Source: an uncultured Oscillospiraceae bacterium
GTDB lineage: Bacteria; Bacillota; Clostridia; Oscillospirales; Oscillospiraceae
Direction: 5' to 3'
Assembly (NCBI GenBank): GCA_910588105.1
Contig: CAJUQD010000009.1
Coordinates: 1-64,000 of the forward strand
Length of the DNA: 64,000 nt
Positions within the stretch are counted from its first letter, which is position 1; each line of letters begins with the position of its first letter. The translations under genes and the position numbers were made by a program. The notes below the pieces were generated by a model. It did not search any database, was not told where the DNA came from, and saw nothing but the letters and a program-made list of their open reading frames with translations. This document shows positions 1-6,838 of the stretch, piece after piece.

Positions 1-65
1 TCATACCTGCATTTTATCAGATCTTTTACTTGTTTTCAATCGTGGCTACTATAATAAGGTATGAA

Positions 66-97
66 GCAGGGCGGCTGGAAAACTCCAGCCGCCCTGC
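66..97 (-). terminator. Hairpin after the lipoprotein gene
   Basis: A perfect 14-bp stem (66-79 with 84-97, loop AAAC) lies 7 bases past the stop codon of the lipoprotein gene. The T-tract that should follow on the minus strand is poor, so termination may be weak. Confidence 0.5.
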
Positions 98-104
98 CCT
101 GCCA

Positions 105-542
105 TTAGTGCATAGCCCGGCCAATATCATTAGCCGCATCGCCGATGGCATTCCCCGCATCTCGGGCCACGTTACCCGCACCCCGGGCCAGGTCGCCTGC
201 CGCATCACCAATGTCATCCACTGCGTTCCCCACACGGGACCGGCTGCGGCCCGCGCCGCTGCCATCCACGCCGCCGGCCCCGCCACCTTGGGCGGCATCA
301 TTGCCGGTATCGGGGCCGTTGTCCATGCCGCCGCCTATTCCCGCGCTGGGGCCATCCCCGATCAGTCCGTCGCTGTTATAAGCATCGTCGCGAATGTCCG
401 GGCTGTTGGTTTGGTTGTTCCTGTCGGCGCCCATACTGTTAGTGGGCTGCACCGGGTCGGCGCTGTTGCTTTCCCGGTTGGCGGAGCAGCCTGTAAGAGC
501 CAATGCCAGCGCCGCAGCCAGAGCAAAATATTTCACCTTCAT
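105..542 (-). CDS. Small secreted lipoprotein, unknown function
   Basis: This is a 145-residue predicted lipoprotein. A lysine-rich start and an alanine/leucine core lead to the lipobox LALTGC, so the mature protein should be anchored by its N-terminal cysteine on the outer face of the membrane. The mature part is low in complexity: an Asn/Asp/Gly-rich stretch, then about 40 residues of repeated Gly-Asn-Ala/Asp-Ala blocks that would form an amphipathic helix. The start at 542 is chosen because AGGAGG lies 7 bases upstream; an ATG at 548 sits only 1 base from it, and a longer frame to 689 has no support. No family is recognised. It follows hprK on the same strand, with an inverted repeat between them. 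Confidence 0.75.
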   Translation of the reverse strand: MKVKYFALAAALALALTGCSANRESNSADPVQPTNSMGADRNNQTNSPDIRDDAYNSDGLIGDGPSAGIGGGMDNGPDTGNDAAQGGGAGGVDGSGAGRSRSRVGNAVDDIGDAAGDLARGAGNVARDAGNAIGDAANDIGRAMH

Positions 543-623
543 TTTCATGCCTCCTGCTTTTTCTTCTCGTCCCCGCAACTCATTATGTGCTGGTTGCGCC
601 CTTTCAAAGCAGGTATTTTTTGT

Positions 624-672
624 TTTTATGCGCCGATCTGCCATAGCCCCTGTGGCAGACCGGCGCATAAAA
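624..672. repeat. Long inverted repeat between hprK and the lipoprotein gene
   Basis: Two 22-base arms (624-645 and 651-672) pair almost perfectly, with two mismatched or wobble positions around a short C-rich loop. The arms begin and end in T-runs and A-runs in the order opposite to a terminator, since the strand enters with T and leaves with A on both strands. A simple intrinsic terminator is therefore not a good reading. It could be an mRNA-stabilising or processing hairpin, or a REP-like palindrome. Confidence 0.6.
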
Positions 673-689
673 GATTTACACTGCCCCAA

Positions 690-1652
690 TCACTGGGAAC
701 TAAGCTCCAAATATTTCTGGTCGATGTGGCTGTCCACCTGCATGGCTAACTCCAGCGCGTCATTACATCCCATTTTTTTGTTGCGGTTGTTCATAGCCGC
801 CACCTCAATGACCACAGCCAAATTCCGTCCAGGCCTGACCGGTATGGTGAGGGCGGGAATGCGCACATCCAGCAGGGTGGTAAAGTGTTCGTCCGCCCCC
901 AGGCGGTCATACAGCTTACCGTCTTGCCAATTCTCCATCTCAATCACCATATCGATGGAGCTGTCGAACTTGACAGCAGACATGCCAAACAACCTCCGCA
1001 CATCCACAACCCCAATACCCCGCAATTCAATGTAATAACGGATAAGTTCCGGTGCGGTGCCGATAAGTCCCCCGCTGGGGTTCCGGCGGATCTCTATGGC
1101 GTCGTCGGCAATGAGGCGGTGACCCCGCTTCACCAGCTCAATGGCAGTCTCACTCTTGCCGATGCCGGACTCCCCTGCCAGCATAACCCCCTCGCCGTAT
1201 ACTTCCACCAGGACTCCGTGGCGGGTGATGGTAGGCGACAGCGCCGTGCGCAGGTAGGCAATCATGGTGCTCATGATGCTCGATGTATTCTCCTGCGTGC
1301 CAAGAATTGCCTGGTCGTGCTTTTTTGCCATCTCCATACACTCTGGGTATGGCTTCAGACCCCTGGCAAAGATTACCGCAGGGGTATGATAAGAAAACAG
1401 GGTGTCAAATACCGCCGCCCGCTTTTCCGGCGAGATTCCTTCCAGATAGGAAATTTCCACCAGGCCAAGCAGCTGCATCCGCTCCCGGTCAAAGTAGTCA
1501 AAAAAGCCGCTGAGCTGAAGGCCGGGCCGGTTCACGTCATCGATCGTAATCAGTTTCTCCCGATAGCCCTCAGGACCGTACAGCACATTCAAGTGAAAAT
1601 TATCGATGATGGTGCCCAATTTGATGCCGGTCTTGCTTGCCACGTTGGTCAC
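690..1652 (-). CDS. hprK: HPr kinase/phosphorylase
   Basis: This bifunctional enzyme phosphorylates HPr at its regulatory serine and removes the phosphate, tying sugar supply to carbon catabolite control. At 320 residues it has the usual family length. The N-terminal domain runs to about residue 135. The kinase core holds the P-loop GESGIGKS (160-167), the following SETAIELVKRGH stretch, and the signature IELRGIGVVDVRRLFG at about 208-223. The start is a GTG at 1652 with AGGGAG almost touching it; a second in-frame GTG at 1643 lies 10 bases from the same motif and could be the true start. The PTS components it would act on are not in the window. Confidence 0.95.
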   Translation of the reverse strand: MTNVASKTGIKLGTIIDNFHLNVLYGPEGYREKLITIDDVNRPGLQLSGFFDYFDRERMQLLGLVEISYLEGISPEKRAAVFDTLFSYHTPAVIFARGLKPYPECMEMAKKHDQAILGTQENTSSIMSTMIAYLRTALSPTITRHGVLVEVYGEGVMLAGESGIGKSETAIELVKRGHRLIADDAIEIRRNPSGGLIGTAPELIRYYIELRGIGVVDVRRLFGMSAVKFDSSIDMVIEMENWQDGKLYDRLGADEHFTTLLDVRIPALTIPVRPGRNLAVVIEVAAMNNRNKKMGCNDALELAMQVDSHIDQKYLELSSQ

Positions 1653-1731
1653 GCTCCCTTTTGCAGTATGTTCCCTATTATCTTACCACATTCCATTCCC
1701 GAAAAAAATAGCAAATACATCAAATTCGTAC

Positions 1732-1760
1732 TTGATTTTTTCCCTCCCCTATGGTAGCAT
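1732..1760 (+). promoter_or_regulatory. Putative sigma-A promoter of rpmB
   Basis: TTGATT (1732-1737) is followed after 17 bases by TAGCAT (1755-1760), upstream of rpmB. The -10 match is imperfect; an alternative CATAAT overlaps it at 1758-1763. Confidence 0.4.
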
Positions 1761-1810
1761 AATGTAGTTATCGTTTGAACAAATTCCAACCAGCAAGGAG
1801 GTTAGTCAAT

Positions 1811-1999
1811 ATGGCCAAATGCGAGTTCTGCGGCAAAGGCGTGAACTTCGGCATCCAAGTGTCCCACTCCCACCGCCGCTCCAACCGCCCCTGGAAGCCC
1901 AACGTCAAGCGCGTCAAGGCTGTGGTGGACGGCGCGCCCAAGCACGTCTATGTGTGCACCCGCTGCCTCCGCTCCGGCAAGGTCACCCGCGCTGTCTGA
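1811..1999 (+). CDS. rpmB: 50S ribosomal protein L28
   Basis: A 62-residue large-subunit ribosomal protein. It is the zinc-ribbon form of L28, with CEFC near the N-terminus and CTRC near the C-terminus making a four-cysteine site. The middle is strongly basic (SHSHRRSNRPWKPNVKRV). The start at 1811 is fixed by AAGGAGG upstream at normal distance; an extension back to 1775 would precede that motif. It is a monocistronic plus-strand gene between minus-strand neighbours and has its own terminator. Confidence 0.97.
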   Translation: MAKCEFCGKGVNFGIQVSHSHRRSNRPWKPNVKRVKAVVDGAPKHVYVCTRCLRSGKVTRAV

Positions 2000-2017
2000 T
2001 TCCATAGGGAACGTAAC

Positions 2018-2053
2018 CTGGGCCCTGCGCATTGCGCAGGGCCCAGATTTTTT
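2018..2053 (+). terminator. Terminator of rpmB
   Basis: A perfect 13-bp GC-rich stem (2018-2030 with 2034-2046, three-base loop) is followed by A and six T residues. It lies 18 bases after the rpmB stop and overlaps the stop codon of the convergent plsY gene. Confidence 0.92.
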
Positions 2054-2867
2054 ACTGCCTGTCCATCTTTTCGCCTTCCGATTCTGCCTTAGGCGCAGAT
2101 CCGGCTTCCTCCTTGGCGGGGGATGCTCCTTCCGCCCTTGTCACATCGGTACCCCCCTCAACCGGCGCCGCTTTAGAACAGCTGCCCTTGTGTAAGACAA
2201 ACTTGGATTCGGTTCCCTTCACAATGCGCACCATATTTCCCCTGTGCTTCCACAACAGCAATCCGCCCATGATGACGGCGAGCAGAATAATCAGGGAATC
2301 CCGGTAAACCAACCCTGACACAATAGGGAAAGAAAATCCGGCCCAGCACGACCCTAGGGAGACATATTTTGTGGCCACAGCCAGGATAATAAAGCCACCC
2401 CACACCACCAAGGGAACCCACCAGCTCTGGTATGCGCCGCCGCCGATACCAATCATAATGGCGATAGCGCCGCCGGACAGCACCCCCTTGCCTCCTCTGA
2501 ATTGGAACGTGCAGGGAAACATGTGTCCCAGAATACAGAACGCACCGCCCCAATATTTGGCTAGCGTAACCAGTTCCGGCGAGATGCTTCCGGCAATAAA
2601 CATGGCAAACAGCACCGCCGCCACCGCCTTCAGCACATCGCTGAGGATGACTACCGCCGTCAGCGGTCCGCCAAACACGCGATAGAAGTTGGTCAGGCCT
2701 GCATTTCCACTGCCGTGCTCCCGGATATCGTCCCGCAGGATGTAGCGGGACACCACCACAGCGCCGTTGAAACATCCCAGAAAATAAGCCACTACAGCTA
2801 CGCCCACAGCCGCTACGGCCAGCCAGCCGGGGCTGACGCCTGCCGCTTCCAGCATACGAGAATTCAT
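2052..2867 (-). CDS. plsY: Glycerol-3-phosphate acyltransferase PlsY
   Basis: This membrane enzyme transfers an acyl group from acyl-phosphate, made by PlsX, to glycerol-3-phosphate, the first step of phospholipid synthesis. Family motifs are visible: EHGSGNAGLTNFYR (the usual SGNPGATN form, slightly altered), the FRGGKGV phosphate loop and a conserved KHRGN near the end of the membrane part. Several hydrophobic segments span about residues 15-225. Bacterial PlsY is usually near 200 residues; this protein has 271 because of a polar, Glu/Ala/Lys-rich tail of roughly 45 residues. AAGGAGG lies 7 bases before the ATG. It directly follows der with a 2-base gap. Confidence 0.93.
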   Translation of the reverse strand: MNSRMLEAAGVSPGWLAVAAVGVAVVAYFLGCFNGAVVVSRYILRDDIREHGSGNAGLTNFYRVFGGPLTAVVILSDVLKAVAAVLFAMFIAGSISPELVTLAKYWGGAFCILGHMFPCTFQFRGGKGVLSGGAIAIMIGIGGGAYQSWWVPLVVWGGFIILAVATKYVSLGSCWAGFSFPIVSGLVYRDSLIILLAVIMGGLLLWKHRGNMVRIVKGTESKFVLHKGSCSKAAPVEGGTDVTRAEGASPAKEEAGSAPKAESEGEKMDRQ

Positions 2868-2869
2868 GG

Positions 2870-4198
2870 TCAGTCCTCCTTATCGCCCTTTTGTCGGATA
2901 GTTATACGCACTGGGGTCCCTGTCAAGCCAAAAGTGGCGCGAATCTGGTTTTCCAGGTAGCGCTGGTAAGAAAAATGGAAGAGCTTGGCATCGTTACAAA
3001 AAATTACAAAGTGAGGAGGTTTCACCCCGATTTGGGTCATATAATATATTTTCAGCCGTTTACCTTTGTCGGTAGGGGGCTGCACCCGAGCCTGGGCATC
3101 GCCGAGCACCTGATTGAGCACCCCGGTAGGAATGCGCATGGCGGCTTGGTTTACCACATTGTCGATAAGGCTGAACAGTCGGTTCACGCGCTGGCCAGTG
3201 AGGGCGGAGATGAACACGACTGGGGCATAGGGCATGTAGCTTAGATCCCGCCGAATATCCTCCTCCATGCGCTGCATGGTTTTGCCGTCCTTCTCAATCG
3301 TATCCCACTTGTTCACCACAATGATACAGGCCTTGCCCGCCTCATGGGCCAATCCCGCTACCTTGGTGTCCTGCTCGGTAACGCCCTCCTGCGCGTCAAT
3401 CATGATAATGCAAACATCGCTGCGCTCGATTGCCATGATAGCCCGGAGGACAGAAAACTTTTCCACCCGGTCATCCACCTTGGACTTTTTACGCATCCCC
3501 GCCGTATCAATGATGAGGTATGTTTGCCCGTCCTTTTTCAGATAGCTGTCCACCGCGTCCCGGGTCGTGCCCGCCACATCGGACACAATGACCCGCTCTT
3601 GGCCTAAAATACGGTTTACCAGGGAGGACTTCCCCACATTTGGCTTGCCAATAATGGCCACCTTGACCACATCATCCCCTTCCTCCTCCTGCTCCTCCGA
3701 AGGGAAGAACTCGAAACAGGCGTCCAACAGATCGCCTGTCCCATGGCCGTGAACAGCGGAAACCGAATATGGATCCCCCAGCCCCAGATTATAGAACTCG
3801 TACATGTCCGGGTCAGTATGACCGGTGGAATCCATTTTGTTCACCGCCAGCACCACCGGCTTTCGGGCGCGTTGGAGCATCCCAGCCACCTCCTGGTCGG
3901 CGGCGGTCATACCCGTGCGGATATCGCACACGAAGATGATGACGGTAGCGGAGGCAATGGCGATTTCCGCTTGCTCCCGCATAAACGATAAAATCTGGTC
4001 ATCGGTTCCCGGCTCAATGCCGCCGGTGTCCACCAAATCAAACGTTCGGCCCCGCCACTCCGCCTGGGCATACAGCCGGTCCCGGGTTACGCCAGGGGTG
4101 TCCTCCACAATGGACAACCGCTTGCCGGTGAGCTTGTTGAACAGCATGGATTTACCCACGTTGGGGCGGCCCACAATGGCCACCAGGGGCTTTGCCAT
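2870..4198 (-). CDS. der: Ribosome biogenesis GTPase Der (EngA)
   Basis: Der is a tandem GTPase needed for maturation of the 50S ribosomal subunit. Both G domains are intact: the first P-loop is GRPNVGKS (10-17) with DTPG and NKMD (120-123), and the second is GKPNVGKS (184-191) with DTAG and NKWD. A KH-like C-terminal domain follows, ending in the GTPVRI element. Its 442 residues match the family. AGGAGG lies 8 bases before the ATG. It forms a pair with plsY, an order common in Firmicutes. Confidence 0.97.
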   Translation of the reverse strand: MAKPLVAIVGRPNVGKSMLFNKLTGKRLSIVEDTPGVTRDRLYAQAEWRGRTFDLVDTGGIEPGTDDQILSFMREQAEIAIASATVIIFVCDIRTGMTAADQEVAGMLQRARKPVVLAVNKMDSTGHTDPDMYEFYNLGLGDPYSVSAVHGHGTGDLLDACFEFFPSEEQEEEGDDVVKVAIIGKPNVGKSSLVNRILGQERVIVSDVAGTTRDAVDSYLKKDGQTYLIIDTAGMRKKSKVDDRVEKFSVLRAIMAIERSDVCIIMIDAQEGVTEQDTKVAGLAHEAGKACIIVVNKWDTIEKDGKTMQRMEEDIRRDLSYMPYAPVVFISALTGQRVNRLFSLIDNVVNQAAMRIPTGVLNQVLGDAQARVQPPTDKGKRLKIYYMTQIGVKPPHFVIFCNDAKLFHFSYQRYLENQIRATFGLTGTPVRITIRQKGDKED

Positions 4199-4349
4199 GG
4201 GACATCCCTCCTAATTCTATATGAGCTTTGGAATACCCGGCAGCCGCAAGGCAGTGTCCAGGCAATATTTCACACATTATAATGTAGTATACCAAATCTA
4301 TAAAAAAAAAGATAGGGGAAAACAAGAAAAATTTTGAGCAGAATATGAC
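4199..4349. other. Intergenic leader upstream of der
   Basis: The stretch between der and the rpmF terminator is AT-rich. It contains the 12-bp palindrome ACATTATAATGT at 4274-4285, which also contains a -10-like TATAAT on both strands. A clear -35 partner is not seen. Confidence 0.4.
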
Positions 4350-4380
4350 AAAAAAGCTGCCGTCCAGCGGCAGCTTTTTT
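4350..4380 (-). terminator. Terminator of rpmF
   Basis: The stem GCTGCCG/CGGCAGC (4356-4362 with 4368-4374) is flanked by six A and six T residues. It can therefore work in both directions, ending the yceD-rpmF unit on the minus strand. Confidence 0.9.
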
Positions 4381-4388
4381 CCGTCTAT

Positions 4389-4571
4389 TTACTTCTCGGC
4401 AGGAGCGACCTCACGGCCATTGTAGTTCATGCAGTTCTTGCATACACGGTGGGGCAGGGTAACGGTACCGCACTTGGGACAGGTATTGATACCGGGAGTC
4501 TCCAACTTCCACACGGAACTACGGCGTTTATTCCTGCGCTGCTTGGATACTTTACTCTTCGGGACGGCCAT
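4389..4571 (-). CDS. rpmF: 50S ribosomal protein L32
   Basis: A 60-residue ribosomal protein opening with MAVPKSKVSKQRRNKRRS, the hallmark of L32. The zinc site is made by CPKCG and CKNC. AAGGAGG lies 7 bases before the start. It is co-transcribed with the YceD-family gene upstream, the usual pairing across bacteria, and is followed by a strong terminator. Confidence 0.97.
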   Translation of the reverse strand: MAVPKSKVSKQRRNKRRSSVWKLETPGINTCPKCGTVTLPHRVCKNCMNYNGREVAPAEK

Positions 4572-4612
4572 TTTGACACCTCCTTATTGGTCAATGTCCG
4601 CGGACATAAGGA

Positions 4613-5125
4613 CTACTGCTCCGGCTCCTCTGGCTCCAACAGCTGGGCCAGCACGGCCAGCCTCGGGTCAGTCTCCCGTTTGCAACGGCATTTCTCCAAA
4701 TTCAAATCCACGCCACAACCGGGACAAAGCCCCTTGCAATCCTGGGAACAGAGGTTTTTTGTGTCCATCTCGAGGAGAAATACCTCCTGCATTAGCCCGT
4801 CCAGCTCCAGTTCACCCTCCCGGTTCAGCTCTACGATGTCATCGCTTTCCCCGTTAGCCAACTCAAACGCTAACAAGGTTTGGCAATCCAGCGACTTTCT
4901 TCGCTGAAATGGTTTGGCACACCGATCGCAGGTGAGGGAAAGCACTGTGTCCAACCGGGCCTTCAGCTCCAGGGCGCCTGCCCGGTTACTCACCTGCCCT
5001 TTTACACAAATGGGCTGAGCAAAGGGCTTGGCCCCGTTCCACTCCATATGGGACAAGTCCATCTGGAGGGCAAATGGGAGCACCTCGCCGGGCTGTTGGG
5101 CTAAAGGCTTTAAATCCAGTTTCAT
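4613..5125 (-). CDS. YceD family protein (DUF177)
   Basis: This 170-residue DUF177/YceD protein is the standard upstream partner of rpmF and is linked in the literature to 23S rRNA or ribosome assembly. The mid-region has the family feature LTCDRCAKPF. The C-terminal third carries a second cysteine cluster (CSQDCKGLCPGCGVDL, CRC) that looks like a zinc knuckle. The gene has a near-ideal promoter at 5155-5183 that should drive both it and rpmF. GAGGTG lies 4 bases before the ATG. The molecular role is less certain than the family assignment. Confidence 0.9.
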   Translation of the reverse strand: MKLDLKPLAQQPGEVLPFALQMDLSHMEWNGAKPFAQPICVKGQVSNRAGALELKARLDTVLSLTCDRCAKPFQRRKSLDCQTLLAFELANGESDDIVELNREGELELDGLMQEVFLLEMDTKNLCSQDCKGLCPGCGVDLNLEKCRCKRETDPRLAVLAQLLEPEEPEQ

Positions 5126-5154
5126 GGCACACCTCGCATAATGGCACGACTGGT

Positions 5155-5183
5155 ATTATACTAGACCTAGCCGGAAATGTCAA
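5155..5183 (-). promoter_or_regulatory. Consensus sigma-A promoter of the yceD-rpmF operon
   Basis: Read on the minus strand, TTGACA (5178-5183) and TATAAT (5155-5160) are separated by exactly 17 bases. Both boxes match the consensus perfectly. Confidence 0.88.
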
Positions 5184-5233
5184 ACATTTTCCGCAATATT
5201 TTGTGGTTTTTTTCGGGATCCACGCTTCCCGCT

Positions 5234-5400
5234 CTAAGAGCCTGTTTCATATTCCGAAGAATGTCAGTTGACGAGGGATTTTCCCGTTAGGCGAGGCGGG
5301 ATTTCGCAGGAATCACTGTGTTATTTCAAGAAATCCCAACGAAGTATGGCGTGGAAAGATCCGGCAAATGGCGTTTTGAGAGTTTTAAACAGGCGCTAAG
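5234..5400. mobile_element. Candidate MITE with inverted ends and target duplication
   Basis: A 157-bp block (5239-5395) begins with AGCCTGTTT and ends with AAACAGGCG, an 8-of-9 terminal inverted repeat. It is bounded by a direct repeat CTAAG (5234-5238 and 5396-5400), as expected of a target-site duplication. Inside, GGGATTT (5275-5281) can pair with AAATCCC (5331-5337). There is no transposase and no credible gene, which fits a non-autonomous element. No second copy is visible in this window, so mobility is inferred from structure only. Confidence 0.55.
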
Positions 5401-5484
5401 CAAGCCAAATGTTCATGGCCTATTGCCAGATCAGGCTCTATTTGCAGCCTTGCTACTGTCTCTGCATGCCGGCACACCAGCGAG
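5401..5484. other. Rest of the yceD/aminotransferase gap
   Basis: Together with the MITE-like block, this fills the 359-base gap between the two genes. I see no gene, promoter or convincing terminator in this part. Confidence 0.4.
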
Positions 5485-6675
5485 CTAGCCCATCAAGAAC
5501 CCCTCCAGCCGGTCCATTCCCCTTTTGATGGTCTCTAAGCTGGCGGCATAGGACCAGCGCAAAAAATTTGGCGCCCCAAACCCGCTGCCAGGCACTGCGG
5601 CCACCAAGCCGTGCCTTAAAAGCGCAGAAGCGAAGTCAAAATCGCTGCGGATAAGCTCCCCATGGAAGGTCCGGCCCAGCTGCTGCTCAATATTCATCAT
5701 GATATAAAACGCGCCCTCCGGCATAAGGCAGCTCACACCGTCCATAGCGTTTACCCGCGCCACCATATAATTCCGGCGCTCTTCGAAGGCGCGGCGCATT
5801 TCCTCCACGCAATCCTGGGAACCGGTGAGCGCGGCCACCGATGCAGCCTGGGACACAGAGCTGGGAGAGCCGGTGGAGTGGCTGAGGAAATTGCCCATCA
5901 CCTTGGCAATTTCCCTGTTGGACAATAAATAGCCAATCCGCCAGCCGGTCATGGCGTAGGATTTGGACACGCCGTTGATAAGGATGGTCCGCTCCTTCAC
6001 ATCCTCTCCCAAAGACGCAAAGGAAACGCACTTCGCCCCACCGTACAGCAGCCCATAATAGATTTCATCGCAGATGACATATATATCCTTCTCCACACAT
6101 ACACGGGCAATGGCTTCAAGCTCCCCTTTGGAGTAGACCATGCCGGTAGGATTGCCCGGGTTGTTGAGAATAAGGGCCTTGGTCTTAGAGGTAATGGCCG
6201 CAGACAGCTGCCCGGCCGTTATTTTGAATCCAGCACACTCCGGGGCAGTGACCAGCACCGGTTCCCCCCCCGCCATTTTGATGAGCTCCAGATAGCTCAC
6301 CCAAAAGGGGGCTGGCAGGATCACCTCATCGCCGGGATCCACCAGCGCCCGCAGTGCGATATACACGCAGTGCTTGGCTCCACTGGTCACCACTACCTGG
6401 GAGGGCTCATAGTCCAACCCACAGTCCTCTCTCATGCGCCGGCATACTGCCTGCTTCAGCTCCATCGTGCCGGAGGCCGGGGTATAGCGGGTTACATTGC
6501 CGGCGATGGCCCGCTCCGCCGCTGCCTTGATATGGGCCGGAGTATTGAAATCCGGCTCTCCGGCGGCGAAGCTCGCCACATCCACGCCGTCGGCTTTCAT
6601 CTGCTTGGCCAACACATCAACGGCCATGGTGCTGGACACCTGCACGGCAGACGCGATTCGGGCAATCTTTTTCAA
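5485..6675 (-). CDS. Class I/II aminotransferase (aspartate aminotransferase type)
   Basis: This PLP enzyme of fold type I moves amino groups between an amino acid, probably aspartate, and 2-oxoglutarate. Its 396 residues match the AspC/AAT-Ib group. Visible elements are the N-terminal FAAGEPDFNTP, NNPGNPTG (171-178), CDEIYYGL, the Schiff-base lysine K238 in NGVSKSYAMTGWR, and a C-terminal LRWSYA carrying the carboxylate-binding arginine. The start is a TTG at 6675 with GGAGG 7 bases upstream. It stands alone between two intergenic regions and has its own promoter, overlapped by a symmetric repeat. Exact substrate choice cannot be read from sequence. Confidence 0.92.
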   Translation of the reverse strand: MKKIARIASAVQVSSTMAVDVLAKQMKADGVDVASFAAGEPDFNTPAHIKAAAERAIAGNVTRYTPASGTMELKQAVCRRMREDCGLDYEPSQVVVTSGAKHCVYIALRALVDPGDEVILPAPFWVSYLELIKMAGGEPVLVTAPECAGFKITAGQLSAAITSKTKALILNNPGNPTGMVYSKGELEAIARVCVEKDIYVICDEIYYGLLYGGAKCVSFASLGEDVKERTILINGVSKSYAMTGWRIGYLLSNREIAKVMGNFLSHSTGSPSSVSQAASVAALTGSQDCVEEMRRAFEERRNYMVARVNAMDGVSCLMPEGAFYIMMNIEQQLGRTFHGELIRSDFDFASALLRHGLVAAVPGSGFGAPNFLRWSYAASLETIKRGMDRLEGFLMG

Positions 6676-6705
6676 AGGAATCCCTCCAATTATTGTCTAG
6701 CGCAT

Positions 6706-6734
6706 ATTATATTCTTCACCTTGCAAAAATGCAA
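6706..6734 (-). promoter_or_regulatory. Sigma-A promoter of the aminotransferase gene
   Basis: On the minus strand TTGCAT (6729-6734) and TATAAT (6706-6711) are 17 bases apart. The -35 box lies inside the symmetric element CTTGCAAAAATGCAAG (6720-6735), so a regulator bound there would control access. Confidence 0.8.
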
Positions 6735-6767
6735 GTACATTTCGATATGTTATTAGCATTTTTGCAA
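6721..6767. repeat. Paired 12-bp inverted operator-like repeats
   Basis: TTGCAAAAATGC (6721-6732) recurs as its exact reverse complement at 6756-6767. The copies are 35 bases apart centre to centre, and the first covers the -35 box of the aminotransferase promoter. This looks like two binding sites for one regulator; the regulator is not identified. Confidence 0.55.
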
Positions 6768-6797
6768 TCTTTGTACTCAATTGATGCAGAATTGGCA

Positions 6798-6836
6798 TGA
6801 AACCTCCCCGTCTGGCTACCAGACGGGGAGGTTTCA
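6798..6836. terminator. Hairpin after the coaX-like gene
   Basis: A perfect 18-bp stem (6798-6815 with 6819-6836, loop CTA) lies immediately after the stop of the coaX-like gene. The stem is very stable but has no T-tract on the minus strand. Confidence 0.65.
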
Positions 6837-6838
6837 TT

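Noticed and set aside
624..672. Terminator for hprK
   Set aside because: The T-run lies on the wrong side on both strands, so it is listed as an inverted repeat.
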